NCBI RefSeq assembly: GCF_030652515.1 | Contig: NZ_JAUSAR010000011.1 | Coordinates: 1 to 51,507 of the forward strand | From: Aquabacterium sp. | Lineage (GTDB): Bacteria; Pseudomonadota; Gammaproteobacteria; Burkholderiales; Burkholderiaceae_C | DNA: 51,507 bases | Direction of reading: 5' to 3' | In this document: one piece after another, positions 7,614-18,407 of the stretch | Position numbering within the stretch: the first letter of the stretch is position 1 | Layout of the letters: the number at the start of each line of letters is the position of its first letter | Position numbers and translations under genes: made by a program | Notes under the pieces: model-generated | What the model saw: only the letters and a program-made list of their open reading frames with translations | Told to the model about the DNA's origin: nothing | Database searches by the model: none

Positions 7614-9878
7614 ATGCAACATCATCATCCTGTTGACGCTCGCGGGGCCCTGGCCAAACACGCTCAGGCAGGCCTGCAGGCCCAGCTTGCAAAAGAAGAG
7701 AACGTTTTAGCCACCCTGATGGTTGACCTGGACCCGCATCTGCGGTTTTCCCAGGGGGTGTTGGTGCTGACCGACCGCCGCCTGCTCTCCCAAGACGCCC
7801 CGGAGGGCGCCTGGCATGCCTGGTCTTTGGCCGACGGGCTGGCCTTGCGGCATGTTGACCACGCCGGGGTCGGCACCCTGGAATTGCACGATGCGCATCG
7901 GCGGCTGGCCCATTGGCACTTCACCATGGCCAGGGGGCCTTCCGCCCAGGGTTTCCAGACATTGTTCGATCGCCAGCAGGCGCTGCTGAAAGCGGGTGGC
8001 CTGCCAGCCCAGGACGACGATGCCTTGCCGCTGTGCCCCTCCTGCCTGGCCCCCCTGCCCACTGACAGCCCCGAATGCCCCGCCTGCGACCGCGGTGCTG
8101 ACGATGAGCCCCCTTCAACCTGGGTACTGCTGCGCCTTTGGCGCTTCGCCCGTCCCTACCAGGGGCAACTGGCGCTGGGTTTCGGCCTGACCCTGGCCTC
8201 CACCGCCGCCACCCTGGTGCCGCCCTACCTCAGCATCCCGCTGATGGACAAGGTGCTGATTCCCTTCCAGAGCGGCCAGACCATCGACACCTGGTACGTG
8301 GCCGCCTTGCTGGGCGGTTTGCTGATCTCGGCCTTGCTGGCCTGGAGCCTGGGCTGGGCGCGCACCTACGTGCTGGCCCTGGTGTCCGAGCGCATCAGCG
8401 CCGACCTGCGCACCACCACCTTCGAGCACCTGCTGAACCTGTCGCTGGAGTATTTCGGCACCAAGCGCACCGGCGACCTGATGTCGCGCATCGGTTCGGA
8501 GACCGACCGCATCAGCGTTTTCCTGTCGCTGCACGCGCTCGATTTCGCCACCGACGTGCTGATGATCACCATGACGGCGATCATCCTGTTCTCGATCAAC
8601 CCCTGGCTGGCCTTGGTGACTTTGCTGCCTCTGCCCTTCATCGCCTGGCTGATCCACCTGGTGCGCGACCGCCTGCGCACCGGCTTCGAGAAGATCGACC
8701 GCGTCTGGGGCGAGGTCACCAATGTGCTTGCCGACACCATCCCCGGCATCCGCGTGGTCAAGGCTTTTGCGCAAGAGCAGCGCGAGGCCAAGCGCTTCAA
8801 GGACGCCAACTGGCACAACCTGGAGATCAACGACAAGCTCAACAAGACCTGGTCGCTGTTCTCGCCCACGGTGTCGCTGATGACTGAGATCGGGCTGCTG
8901 GTGGTCTGGGCCTTCGGCATCTGGCTTGTCTCTCACCAGCAGATCACGGTGGGGGTGCTCACCGCCTTCATCGCCTACATCGGGCGCTTTTATGGCCGGC
9001 TGGATTCGATGAGCCGCATCGTGTCGGTCACGCAGAAAGCGGCGGCCGGCGCCAAGCGCATTTTCGACATCCTGGACCACGTCTCGAACGTGCCCGAGCC
9101 CACGCAGCCGGTGGCACTGCCCACGGTGCAAGGCCGATTGCAGATGGAAGGCATTGGCTTTCGCTACGGCAGCCGCGCCGTGATCCGCGATCTGAGCCTG
9201 GACATCCAACCCGGCGAGATGATCGGCCTGGTGGGCCACAGCGGCTCGGGCAAGAGCACCCTGGTGAATCTGATCTGCCGCTTCTACGACGTGAGCGAAG
9301 GCGTCATCCGCATCGATGGCACCGACATCCGCCGCGTGGGCGTGGCCGATTTCCGGCGCCACATCGGGCTGGTGCTGCAAGAGCCCTTCCTCTTCTTTGG
9401 CACCATCGCCGAGAACATCGCTTATGGCAAGCCCGAGGCCACGCGCGCCGAGATCGTGGCTGCCGCCCGCGCAGCGCATGCGCACGAGTTCATCCTGCGC
9501 CTGCCGCAAGGCTACGACTCCGGGGTGGGCGAGCGCGGCCAGGGCCTGTCGGGCGGCGAGCGCCAGCGCATCTCGATCGCGCGGGCTTTGCTGATCGACC
9601 CACGCATCCTGATCCTGGACGAGGCCACGTCCTCCGTGGACACCGAGACCGAGAAGGAGATCCAGAAGGCGCTGGACAACCTGGTGCAAGGCCGCACCAC
9701 CATCGCCATCGCGCACCGCCTGTCCACCTTGCGCAAGGCCGACCGCCTGGTGGTGATGGACCGGGGCCGCGTGGTCGAGGTGGGCCCGCACGACGAGCTG
9801 ATGGCCAAGCAGGGCGCCTACTGGCGTTTGTACGATGCCCAGGCGCGCAAGGAACAACAGACGGAGTTTCTGGCATGA
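7614..9878 (+). CDS. Cyanophycin-associated ABC transporter (fused permease-ATPase)
   Basis: A 754-residue half-transporter of the exporter (MsbA-like) type. The N-terminal ~165 residues are cytoplasmic and unusual: a beta-rich segment (VLVLTDRRLL, GVGTLEL) resembling a bacterial PH-type fold, then a zinc ribbon LCPSC...CPAC (about 140-157). Six membrane helices follow, then an ATPase with Walker A GHSGSGKST (about 541), signature LSGGERQ (about 645), Walker B ILILDEATSS (about 664) and H-loop IAHRLST. I chose the ATG at 7614 over an upstream TTG. It overlaps the DUF1854 gene by ATGA. This pair is a known neighbour of cyanophycin synthetases in betaproteobacteria, but its substrate is unknown. 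Confidence 0.9.
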   Translation: MQHHHPVDARGALAKHAQAGLQAQLAKEENVLATLMVDLDPHLRFSQGVLVLTDRRLLSQDAPEGAWHAWSLADGLALRHVDHAGVGTLELHDAHRRLAHWHFTMARGPSAQGFQTLFDRQQALLKAGGLPAQDDDALPLCPSCLAPLPTDSPECPACDRGADDEPPSTWVLLRLWRFARPYQGQLALGFGLTLASTAATLVPPYLSIPLMDKVLIPFQSGQTIDTWYVAALLGGLLISALLAWSLGWARTYVLALVSERISADLRTTTFEHLLNLSLEYFGTKRTGDLMSRIGSETDRISVFLSLHALDFATDVLMITMTAIILFSINPWLALVTLLPLPFIAWLIHLVRDRLRTGFEKIDRVWGEVTNVLADTIPGIRVVKAFAQEQREAKRFKDANWHNLEINDKLNKTWSLFSPTVSLMTEIGLLVVWAFGIWLVSHQQITVGVLTAFIAYIGRFYGRLDSMSRIVSVTQKAAAGAKRIFDILDHVSNVPEPTQPVALPTVQGRLQMEGIGFRYGSRAVIRDLSLDIQPGEMIGLVGHSGSGKSTLVNLICRFYDVSEGVIRIDGTDIRRVGVADFRRHIGLVLQEPFLFFGTIAENIAYGKPEATRAEIVAAARAAHAHEFILRLPQGYDSGVGERGQGLSGGERQRISIARALLIDPRILILDEATSSVDTETEKEIQKALDNLVQGRTTIAIAHRLSTLRKADRLVVMDRGRVVEVGPHDELMAKQGAYWRLYDAQARKEQQTEFLA

Positions 9879-10357
9879 GCAGCAGCGATGCATTGATGAC
9901 GTTCACCCTGGCCCGCGATGCCTTTGGCCGCCTGGTCCTGACCGATGCGCAGGGTGTGCACCACGAGGGCGTCACGCCCGTGCGCGCTTTCCCGATCGCA
10001 GCGCCCGACGAGGGCGTGTCCCTGGTGGACACCCATGGCCACGAGCTGGCCTGGATCGCGCGCCTGAGCGCGCTGCCCGAGGCACCGCGCCAACTGCTGC
10101 AGGAGGAGTTGGCCCTTCGCGAGTTCACGCCGGTGATCGAGCGCCTGGAAGCGGTGTCCACCTTCGGCACGCCCAGCAGTTGGGCGGTGGCCACCGACCG
10201 TGGCCCGGCCATTTTTGTGCTCAAGAGCGAGGACGACATCCGCCGATTGGCGGGCGGCGCTTTGCTGATCACCAGCAGCCACGGCGTGCAATTCGCGGTG
10301 CGCGACCGGATGGCACTGGACGCGGCATCGCGGCGTTTGCTGGAGCGCTTTCTGTGA
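9875..10357 (+). CDS. Cyanophycin-associated DUF1854 protein
   Basis: A 160-residue soluble protein of the DUF1854 family. The beta-rich N-terminus contains GVSLVDTHGHELAWI. The centre has the family-typical LLQEELALREFTPVIERLE, and the C-terminal half has WAVATDRGPAIFVLKSEDDIRRL followed by LLITSSHGVQFAVRDRMALD. No catalytic motif is evident and there is no signal peptide. The start codon overlaps the stop of the ABC transporter gene (ATGA), so stoichiometric co-translation is likely. A regulatory or adaptor role for the transporter is a reasonable guess but is not shown by the sequence. Confidence 0.9.
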   Translation: MSSSDALMTFTLARDAFGRLVLTDAQGVHHEGVTPVRAFPIAAPDEGVSLVDTHGHELAWIARLSALPEAPRQLLQEELALREFTPVIERLEAVSTFGTPSSWAVATDRGPAIFVLKSEDDIRRLAGGALLITSSHGVQFAVRDRMALDAASRRLLERFL

Positions 10358-10415
10358 ACTGAACGGGCGCCAGGGCTTTACACCTGGGGTGGGTCGGCGG
10401 TAAGCTGCTTAAAAA

Positions 10416-10430
10416 TGCTGCAATGCAGCA
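10416..10430. promoter_or_regulatory. PhaR/PhbF-like operator candidate
   Basis: The perfect palindrome TGCTGC-AAT-GCAGCA lies 27 bases before the PHA depolymerase start. It closely matches the TG-N-TGC-N3-GCA pattern bound by the PHB-granule regulators PhbF/PhaR of betaproteobacteria. Its position fits repression of the depolymerase. The match is seen directly; the regulator is not encoded in this window. Confidence 0.5.
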
Positions 10431-10457
10431 ATCAATGTTTGTCAGCGGAGCTTGCCC

Positions 10458-11606
10458 ATGTTCACCCCAGCAGTGTTGAGGTTTGGCGCGGCGCTCATGG
10501 GCTTGTCCTTGAGCGCGGCCGTTCAGTCCCAGGTCCTGTCCCGCCTGCCTGCGTTGGGTTTGCAGCGAGATGCGGTCACCGTGTCGGGCCTGTCTTCAGG
10601 GGCCTACATGGCCGGGCAGTTCCAGGTGGCGTACTCGGCGTCCTTGTCTGGCGCGGCGGTGTTGGCAGGCGGGCCCTATGGTTGTTCACGCGGCAGCGTG
10701 TCGGCTGCCATGTTCAACTGCTCGTGCCCGGCCGATCAGAACTTTTTATTGAGTGCCCTGACGGCCATGGGCGCGGGTTGCCAGGTGTTCAACCCGGATG
10801 TGTACCTGGCGTTCAGCGAGAAGGCGGTGAAGGGCAATGCCAGTGCCATTGACGGCACCTTCCACTTGAAGAACCACCGCATCTGGCTGTTCTCGGGCGG
10901 CCAGGACCATGTGGTGGACGCCCAACTCGTGAAGGCGGCCGAAAAGTTCTACCAGCGTTTGGGCGTGCCTGCGGCGCAGGTGCACCACGAGGCCAACCCC
11001 GAGGCGGGGCATGGTTTTCCGAGCCCGCTGGCCACCCAGGCTTGCAGCCTGACCCACACCCCTTTCCTGACGCAATGCAATGTGGACGCCGCGGGCGAGT
11101 TGCTGAAGTGGCTGTACCCCAGCACGCCCGCGATGCAAGCCGGCACGGCCGAGGCAGGCGCCTTGAAGCAATTCAATCAGGCCACCTACGATGACCCCAC
11201 CGTGTTCAGCAGCCTGGACAGCACCGGTTGGGCGTATGTGCCCAAGGCCTGCGAACAGCCGGGTGCCCGGTGCCGTTTGCACGTGGCTTTCCATGGGTGC
11301 GAGCAAGGGCAGAACTTTGTGCAGGATGGCAAAAAGTTCGGCCTGCAGTTCGTGAAGGACGCGGGCTACAACCGCTGGGCCGAGGCCGGTCGCATCGTGG
11401 TGCTCTACCCGCAGGTCAAGCCCAGCGACAAGGGCAACTTCTTCAGCCCCTACCAGTTCAACCCCAAAGGGTGCTGGGACTTCTGGGGCTACACCGAGAA
11501 GTTCGCAGCCTTGAACCCGGGGGCGCCGAACTTTGCCAGGCAGTCGGCGCCGCAGATGAAAGCGGTGAAGGCGATGATGGATGATTTGCTGAAGGGCGCA
11601 CAGTGA
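10458..11606 (+). CDS. Secreted short-chain-length PHA depolymerase (type 2 catalytic domain)
   Basis: A 382-residue secreted esterase that hydrolyses poly(3-hydroxybutyrate)-type polymers. A signal peptide (MFTPAVLRFGAALMGLSLSA, then AVQSQ) is followed by the lipase box GLSSG near the N-terminus, with the nucleophile Ser at about 47. This early position defines the type 2 catalytic domain. The likely acid is the Asp in FSGGQDHVV and the likely base a downstream His (EAGHGF or AFHGCEQG). Several cysteines fit a periplasmic or extracellular disulfide protein. No C-terminal substrate-binding domain is present, so it may act on oligomers or amorphous polymer. GGAG at 10447-10450 supports this start over a TTG two codons earlier. 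Confidence 0.88.
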   Translation: MFTPAVLRFGAALMGLSLSAAVQSQVLSRLPALGLQRDAVTVSGLSSGAYMAGQFQVAYSASLSGAAVLAGGPYGCSRGSVSAAMFNCSCPADQNFLLSALTAMGAGCQVFNPDVYLAFSEKAVKGNASAIDGTFHLKNHRIWLFSGGQDHVVDAQLVKAAEKFYQRLGVPAAQVHHEANPEAGHGFPSPLATQACSLTHTPFLTQCNVDAAGELLKWLYPSTPAMQAGTAEAGALKQFNQATYDDPTVFSSLDSTGWAYVPKACEQPGARCRLHVAFHGCEQGQNFVQDGKKFGLQFVKDAGYNRWAEAGRIVVLYPQVKPSDKGNFFSPYQFNPKGCWDFWGYTEKFAALNPGAPNFARQSAPQMKAVKAMMDDLLKGAQ

Positions 11607-11739
11607 GCAGGATTGTCACGCGCGAACCCCTCTTGTCACCAGGAATCCTGTTCAAACTTCATGCAACGCCGCACATTCAATCAGTTTGAATCATGCATGG
11701 AAAAGCAGTTGGCCCAATGACACTCGCAGTAACAGGCGC

Positions 11740-12897
11740 ATGAGCGTGCAGTCCCATGCCATGGCTCAGCAGCTTGCTCCCGAAGAGCCTCTGCTCGGGA
11801 ACAAGATCGCCACCTTCTTCCTGACCTCGCTGCCTGAGCAGCGAACCCGCATCGTGCGCTCGCTTTGGTCGGCGTTGGTGGTGGTCATGTGCGTGGGCTT
11901 GATCGCCTATGCGATCCACACCGACCTGATGGAACCCGTTGAGGGGTGGGCCTTGTCGTGCGCCATGATCGCCTCGAACCTGGCCTTTTATATGGCCTTG
12001 CGCACTGGTTTCAACCTGCGCTTTGCCGATCCGGCATTGACCCTGCCCCAGGTGCTGGCGGCCTTGACCTGGATTGCGGGCTGCTATGGCGCCACCAGCG
12101 AAGCGCATGGGGGCCTGCTCATGTTCGTGGCCTTGGTGCTGGTGTTTGGTGCCTTCAACCTGTCACCACGGCGTGCGCGCATCACCAGCTTGTATGCCGT
12201 TGTGGTCATGGGGATGGTGATGGCCATCAAGAGTTTGCATGACCCCTTGCGCTACCAGCCTCGCGTCGAGTGGGCGTACTTCATTTTCCTGGTGACGATG
12301 GTGCCGACCGTGGCGGTCCTGGCGGCGCACCTGCACAAGATGCGCCAGCACCTCCGAGGGCAAACGGCCGACCTGGTCTCGGCGTTGGCGCGCATTCAGG
12401 ACATGGCGGCGCGTGATCCGCTGACGGGTCTGATCAATCGCCGCAAGATGCTCGATGTCCTGGCGCAGCATGCCGCCTTGAGTCAGCGGGAGGTGTTGGC
12501 CTTCTCGCTGGCCTACATCGATCTGGACCACTTCAAGCAGGTGAATGACAGCTGGGGCCACCGCGTGGGTGATGAGGTGCTGCGGGGTTTTGCCGACGAG
12601 GCCCAGCGCTTGCTGCGCGAAACCGACGTGATGGCGCGTTGGGGCGGCGAAGAGTTCCTGGTGTTGTTGCCTGACCTTCCGCCGGGCAGCCCGATCATCG
12701 CGGTCGAGCGCATGCGTTCGGTTCTGGCCGGGATGGGTCTCAGTGCGAGCGCTCCGGCATTGCGCATGACGTTTTCAGCGGGCATCGCCGTTCATCGCTT
12801 GGGCGAGACGATGGATGAAACGATTGAACGCGCGGACAAGGCGCTTTACCAGGCCAAGGCCTCGGGGCGCAATCAGATCGTGGTGGCGAGTGCCTGA
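11740..12897 (+). CDS. Membrane-bound diguanylate cyclase (GGDEF)
   Basis: A 385-residue protein. About six membrane helices form an uncharacterised sensory domain (from IVRSLWSALVVVMCVGLIAY to VPTVAVLAAHL), then a short coiled-coil linker and a GGDEF domain with active-site GGEEF at about residue 302. An RETD inhibitory site lies five residues before it. It should make c-di-GMP with product feedback. The membrane domain is paralogous to that of the protein starting at 25395 (shared NLRFADPALTLPQVLAALTWI against NQRFAEPSLTLPQILAALTWI). The start is uncertain: TTG at 11686, ATG at 11740 or ATG at 11761; none has a strong ribosome site. It ends seven bases from the convergent thiolase gene. Confidence 0.88.
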   Translation: MSVQSHAMAQQLAPEEPLLGNKIATFFLTSLPEQRTRIVRSLWSALVVVMCVGLIAYAIHTDLMEPVEGWALSCAMIASNLAFYMALRTGFNLRFADPALTLPQVLAALTWIAGCYGATSEAHGGLLMFVALVLVFGAFNLSPRRARITSLYAVVVMGMVMAIKSLHDPLRYQPRVEWAYFIFLVTMVPTVAVLAAHLHKMRQHLRGQTADLVSALARIQDMAARDPLTGLINRRKMLDVLAQHAALSQREVLAFSLAYIDLDHFKQVNDSWGHRVGDEVLRGFADEAQRLLRETDVMARWGGEEFLVLLPDLPPGSPIIAVERMRSVLAGMGLSASAPALRMTFSAGIAVHRLGETMDETIERADKALYQAKASGRNQIVVASA

Positions 12898-12904
12898 GGT
12901 TCAG

Positions 12905-14113
12905 TCAAGCACCCATCAATTCAATCGCCACCGCCGTGGCCTCGCCGCCCCCAATGCACAGCGCAGCCACCCCGCGCTGCCCCCCGCTTTGCCGCAAGGC
13001 GTGCAGCAGCGTGACGATGATGCGGGCGCCCGTGGCCCCGATGGGGTGGCCCATGGCGCAGGCGCCGCCGCGCACATTCACCCTCTCGTTGTCCAGGCCC
13101 AGTTCGCGCACAGCGATCATGGGCACGAGCGCGAAAGCTTCGTTGATCTCGAACAGGTCCACTTGCTCGACGGTCCAGCCTGCGCGTGGCATCAGCTTGG
13201 TGATGGCGCCCACGGGGGCGCTGGCAAAGTCGCCGGGTTCGGCCGCGTGGGTGCTGTGGGCGATGAGCCTGGCCAGCGGCGTCCAGCCCTGCGTTCTGGC
13301 CGTGCTTTCGCGGCACAGCACCAGTGAAGCGGCGCCGTCCGAGATCGAGGCGGAGCTGGCTGGTGTCACCGTGCCGCCTTCGTCCACGCTGCGGAAGGCG
13401 GGCTTGAGCCGCGCGATCTTGTCGGGCTGGCACTGGCCTGGCGTTTCGTCCGTGTCCACCAGGCGGCCTGTTGTGCCCTTGACGCCTGGCACTTGAACGG
13501 GGCAGATCTCGGCGGCGAACAGGCCGCTGGCCACGGCAGCCTGCGCGCGCTGCACCGACCTCAGTGCGTAGCCATCCTGGCTGTTGCGGTCAAAGCCCAG
13601 GCTTTGTGCCATGCGATCGGCGTGTGCGCCCATCAGCTGTCCGTCGTAGGCGTCTTGCAAGCCATCGAAGAACATGTGGTCGATCATCTGGCCATGCCCC
13701 AGCCGCTGGCCTGATCGGGCAGAGGGCAGCAAGTAAGGCGCGTTGCTCATTGACTCCATGCCCCCGGCCACGATCACGTCGGCCATGCCCGCGCGCAACT
13801 GGTCGTGGGCCAGCATCACCGTCTTCATCCCGGAGCCGCACATCTTGGTCAGCGTGGTGGCGGGCACGCTGACCGGCAAGCCAGCCGCGCGCAAGGCCTG
13901 CCGTGCCGGTGCCTGGCCCACGCCGGCCATCAGGCAGCAGCCCATCATCACCTCGTCCACCTGCTCGCCGGGCACGCCTGCCTCGGCCAGGGCAGCCGCG
14001 ATGGCCGCACCGCCCAGGGCTGGGCCGCTCAACGATGACAAGGCACCTTGGAAGCCGCCGATCGGCGTGCGCCGGGCGGACAGGATCACGATGGGGTCGA
14101 GCGCGTTCGTCAT
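12905..14113 (-). CDS. Acetyl-CoA C-acetyltransferase (thiolase)
   Basis: A 402-residue thiolase that interconverts acetoacetyl-CoA and two acetyl-CoA, or cleaves another 3-ketoacyl-CoA. Visible signatures are the nucleophile cysteine in KMCGSGMKTV, the NEAFALVP segment, the GHPIGATG motif with the catalytic His, and the C-terminal CIGGGEATAVAIEL holding the second Cys. It is the last gene of the minus-strand liu operon, 9 bases after the isovaleryl-CoA dehydrogenase gene. There it can process acetoacetyl-CoA formed from the acetoacetate released by HMG-CoA lyase. Specificity beyond the biosynthetic thiolase type is not certain. Confidence 0.92.
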   Translation of the reverse strand: MTNALDPIVILSARRTPIGGFQGALSSLSGPALGGAAIAAALAEAGVPGEQVDEVMMGCCLMAGVGQAPARQALRAAGLPVSVPATTLTKMCGSGMKTVMLAHDQLRAGMADVIVAGGMESMSNAPYLLPSARSGQRLGHGQMIDHMFFDGLQDAYDGQLMGAHADRMAQSLGFDRNSQDGYALRSVQRAQAAVASGLFAAEICPVQVPGVKGTTGRLVDTDETPGQCQPDKIARLKPAFRSVDEGGTVTPASSASISDGAASLVLCRESTARTQGWTPLARLIAHSTHAAEPGDFASAPVGAITKLMPRAGWTVEQVDLFEINEAFALVPMIAVRELGLDNERVNVRGGACAMGHPIGATGARIIVTLLHALRQSGGQRGVAALCIGGGEATAVAIELMGA

Positions 14114-14122
14114 CTCACCCCC

Positions 14123-15304
14123 TCAGGCCGTCTCGGCAAACAGCTCGCGCCCGATCAGCATGCGCCTGATCTCCGACGTGCCCGCACCGATCTCGTACAG
14201 CTTGGCATCGCGCCACAACCGCCCCAGAGGGTAGTCGTTGATGTAGCCGTTGCCGCCAAAAATCTGGATGCCTTCGCCCGCCATCCAGGTGGCCTTCTCG
14301 GCGCACCACAGGATCAGCGAGGCGCAGTCCTTGCGCACCTGGCGCGCATGGTCCGGCCCCAATGCATCGAGGTTCTTGGCCACGGTGTAGGCGAAGGATC
14401 GGCCCGCCTGCAAGGTGGTGTACAGGTCGGCCACCTTGCCCTGGATCAACTGGAACTCGCCGATGGCCTGGCCGAACTGGTGGCGCTCGTGGATGTAGGG
14501 CACCACGTTGTCCATCACCGCCTGCATGATGCCCAGCGGCCCGCCCGACAGCACGGCGCGCTCGTAGTCCAGCCCGCTCATCAGCACCTTCACGCCGCCA
14601 TTGACCTGGCCCAGCACGTTCTCGACCGGCACACTCACGTTGTCGAACACCAACTCGCCAGTGTTGGAGCCGCGCATGCCCAGCTTGTCCAGCTTCTGCG
14701 CGATGCTGAAACCGGCCATGCCTTTTTCGATGATGAAGGCGGTGATGCCCTGTGCATTTCGCTCGGGCTCGGTCTTGGCATAGACGACGAGGGTGTGGGC
14801 ATCGGGGCCGTTGGTGATCCACATCTTGGTGCCGTTGAGCACGTAGTGGTCGCCCTTGAGTTCGGCGCGCAGTTTCATGCTGACCACGTCGGAGCCTGCG
14901 CCCGGCTCGCTCATGGCCAGCGCACCAATGTGTTCGCCCGTGATCAGCTTGGGCAGGTACTTGCGCTTTTGCAGGTCGGTGCCGGTGCGGTGGATCTGGT
15001 TGACGCACAGGTTGGAGTGCGCACCGTAGCTCAGGGCCACCGAGGCCGAGGCGCGGCTGATCTCTTCCATGGCCACCATGTGGGCCAGGTAGCCCATGTT
15101 GGCGCCACCGTATTCTTCGGCGGCGGTGATGCCCAGCACGCCCAGTTCGCCCAGCTTGCGCCACAGGTCCATGGGGAACTGGTCTTCGCGGTCGATGGCG
15201 GCTGCGCGTGGTGCGATCTCGGTTTGCGCGAAGTGGCGCACCGCGTCGCGCAGCGCGTTGATGTCGTCACCAAGCTGGTGGTTGAGTCCGGGCAGGTCGT
15301 GCAT
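14123..15304 (-). CDS. liuA: Isovaleryl-CoA dehydrogenase
   Basis: A 393-residue FAD enzyme that oxidises isovaleryl-CoA to 3-methylcrotonyl-CoA and passes electrons to ETF. The acyl-CoA dehydrogenase fold is clear ([72 protein letters not shown]). A catalytic-base Glu lies at about 248 in [15 protein letters not shown]. That position, rather than the C-terminal one used by medium-chain enzymes, is diagnostic of isovaleryl-CoA dehydrogenases. It sits among the other liu genes, between liuE and the thiolase. Confidence 0.95.
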   Translation of the reverse strand: MHDLPGLNHQLGDDINALRDAVRHFAQTEIAPRAAAIDREDQFPMDLWRKLGELGVLGITAAEEYGGANMGYLAHMVAMEEISRASASVALSYGAHSNLCVNQIHRTGTDLQKRKYLPKLITGEHIGALAMSEPGAGSDVVSMKLRAELKGDHYVLNGTKMWITNGPDAHTLVVYAKTEPERNAQGITAFIIEKGMAGFSIAQKLDKLGMRGSNTGELVFDNVSVPVENVLGQVNGGVKVLMSGLDYERAVLSGGPLGIMQAVMDNVVPYIHERHQFGQAIGEFQLIQGKVADLYTTLQAGRSFAYTVAKNLDALGPDHARQVRKDCASLILWCAEKATWMAGEGIQIFGGNGYINDYPLGRLWRDAKLYEIGAGTSEIRRMLIGRELFAETA

Positions 15305-15339
15305 GAGGTGTCTCCTCGGTGGGGATGGTGGGGGCTTGC

Positions 15340-16284
15340 TCAGGCCGCGGTCTGGGCCGCTTGGGTTGACGCTGATCTTTTGGCCAGCAGGGCGTTGCTC
15401 ACGCGCGAGACTGGCTTGCGGCCCAGCACGTTGGAGATGAAGGCGCCAGCGTCGACCAGCAGGTCCAGGTCCAGGCCGGTGCGGATGCCCAGGCCGTGCA
15501 GCAGGTAGACCACGTCTTCGGTGGCCACGTTGCCGGTGGCACCCTTGGCGTAGGGGCAGCCGCCCAGCCCCGCGATGCTGCTGTCAAAGGTGTGGATGCC
15601 CAACTGCAGGCAGGCGTGGATGTTGGTCAGGGCCTGGCCGTAGGTGTCGTGGAAGTGGCCGCTCAGCTCGGCGATGGGTACTCGCTTGAGGGCCAGCTCC
15701 ATCACCTCGGTGACACGGCCTGCCGTGCCCACGCCAATGGTGTCGGCGATGCCGATGTGGTCGGCGCCGATGTCCAGCAGGCGTTGCACCACCTCATCGA
15801 CCTGGTCGAGGCTGACCTCGCCCTGGTAGGGGCAGCCCAACGCGCAAGACACGGCAGAGCGCACCTTCATGCCGTTCGCATGCGCGGCCTCGACCACCGG
15901 CCGGAAGCGTTCGATGGATTCCGCGATGGAGCAGTTGATGTTGCGCTGGCTGAAGGCCTCGCTGGCCGCTGCGAAGATCACGACCTCGTTCGCTTTCGCC
16001 GCCAAAGCGCCCTCAAAGCCCTTCATGTTGGGCGTGAGCACCGAGTAGCGCACACCGGCCAGGCGCTGGATGCCGGCCATGACCAGGGCGTTGTCGCCCA
16101 TCTGCGGCACCCACTTGGGGCTGACGAAGCTGGTGACTTCGATCTGGCTCAAACCTGCTTGCTGCAGTTTGTGCACGAGCTCGATCTTGTCGGTGGCGCT
16201 GACGGCTTGGGTTTCGTTCTGCAGGCCATCGCGCGGGCCGACTTCAACGAGGGTGACGTGTTGAGGGAGCATGGCTGTTTTCAT
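15340..16284 (-). CDS. liuE: Hydroxymethylglutaryl-CoA lyase
   Basis: A 314-residue TIM-barrel lyase that cleaves 3-hydroxy-3-methylglutaryl-CoA to acetyl-CoA and acetoacetate, the last liu step. The signature [12 protein letters not shown] is at the N-terminus, the metal-ligand motif [13 protein letters not shown] is central, and the active-site cysteine loop [16 protein letters not shown] follows. It starts one base after the liuD stop, so translation is probably coupled. A second ATG four codons in ([12 protein letters not shown]) is an equally good start. The C-terminus ends in an Ala/Thr/Gln-rich tail. Confidence 0.95.
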   Translation of the reverse strand: MKTAMLPQHVTLVEVGPRDGLQNETQAVSATDKIELVHKLQQAGLSQIEVTSFVSPKWVPQMGDNALVMAGIQRLAGVRYSVLTPNMKGFEGALAAKANEVVIFAAASEAFSQRNINCSIAESIERFRPVVEAAHANGMKVRSAVSCALGCPYQGEVSLDQVDEVVQRLLDIGADHIGIADTIGVGTAGRVTEVMELALKRVPIAELSGHFHDTYGQALTNIHACLQLGIHTFDSSIAGLGGCPYAKGATGNVATEDVVYLLHGLGIRTGLDLDLLVDAGAFISNVLGRKPVSRVSNALLAKRSASTQAAQTAA

Positions 16285-16285
16285 T

Positions 16286-18281
<1,996 letters not shown>

Positions 18282-18292
<11 letters not shown>

Positions 18293-18407
18293 GGTGGCTC
18301 CGCGGAGAAATCGACTGCTGCCCGCTTCGCGTGCCCATGCGATTTGGCTTCGCCGCAAGGCCTTCGGCCTTGTCGCCCCGGTTGGCGATGAGGATTTTCT
18401 TGAACAT
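18282..18407 (-). pseudogene. Truncated duplicate of the liuD 5' end (41-codon leader ORF)
   Basis: An ATG that overlaps the liuC stop (ATGATG context) begins a frame reading MFKKILIANRGD. These are the first residues of a biotin carboxylase and a near copy of liuD MFKKILIANRGE-type starts. After 11 codons the homology stops. The frame then runs through about 80 bases rich in small TTC-loop hairpins, including CAAGGCC-TTC-GGCCTTG at 18356-18372, and ends at a TAA just past the real liuD ATG, in a different frame. It looks like an old liuD start displaced by an insertion. Because it spans the liuD start it could also work as a coupling leader peptide. Confidence 0.65.

Noticed and set aside
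8115..9893. A 592-codon frame antisense to the ABC transporter
   Set aside because: Composition (Gln/His/Ala-rich) and lack of motifs mark it as a shadow of the real gene.
11611..11657. CAGGATT/AATCCTG inverted repeat after the PHA depolymerase
   Set aside because: Short arms, long loop and no T tract; not convincing as a terminator.
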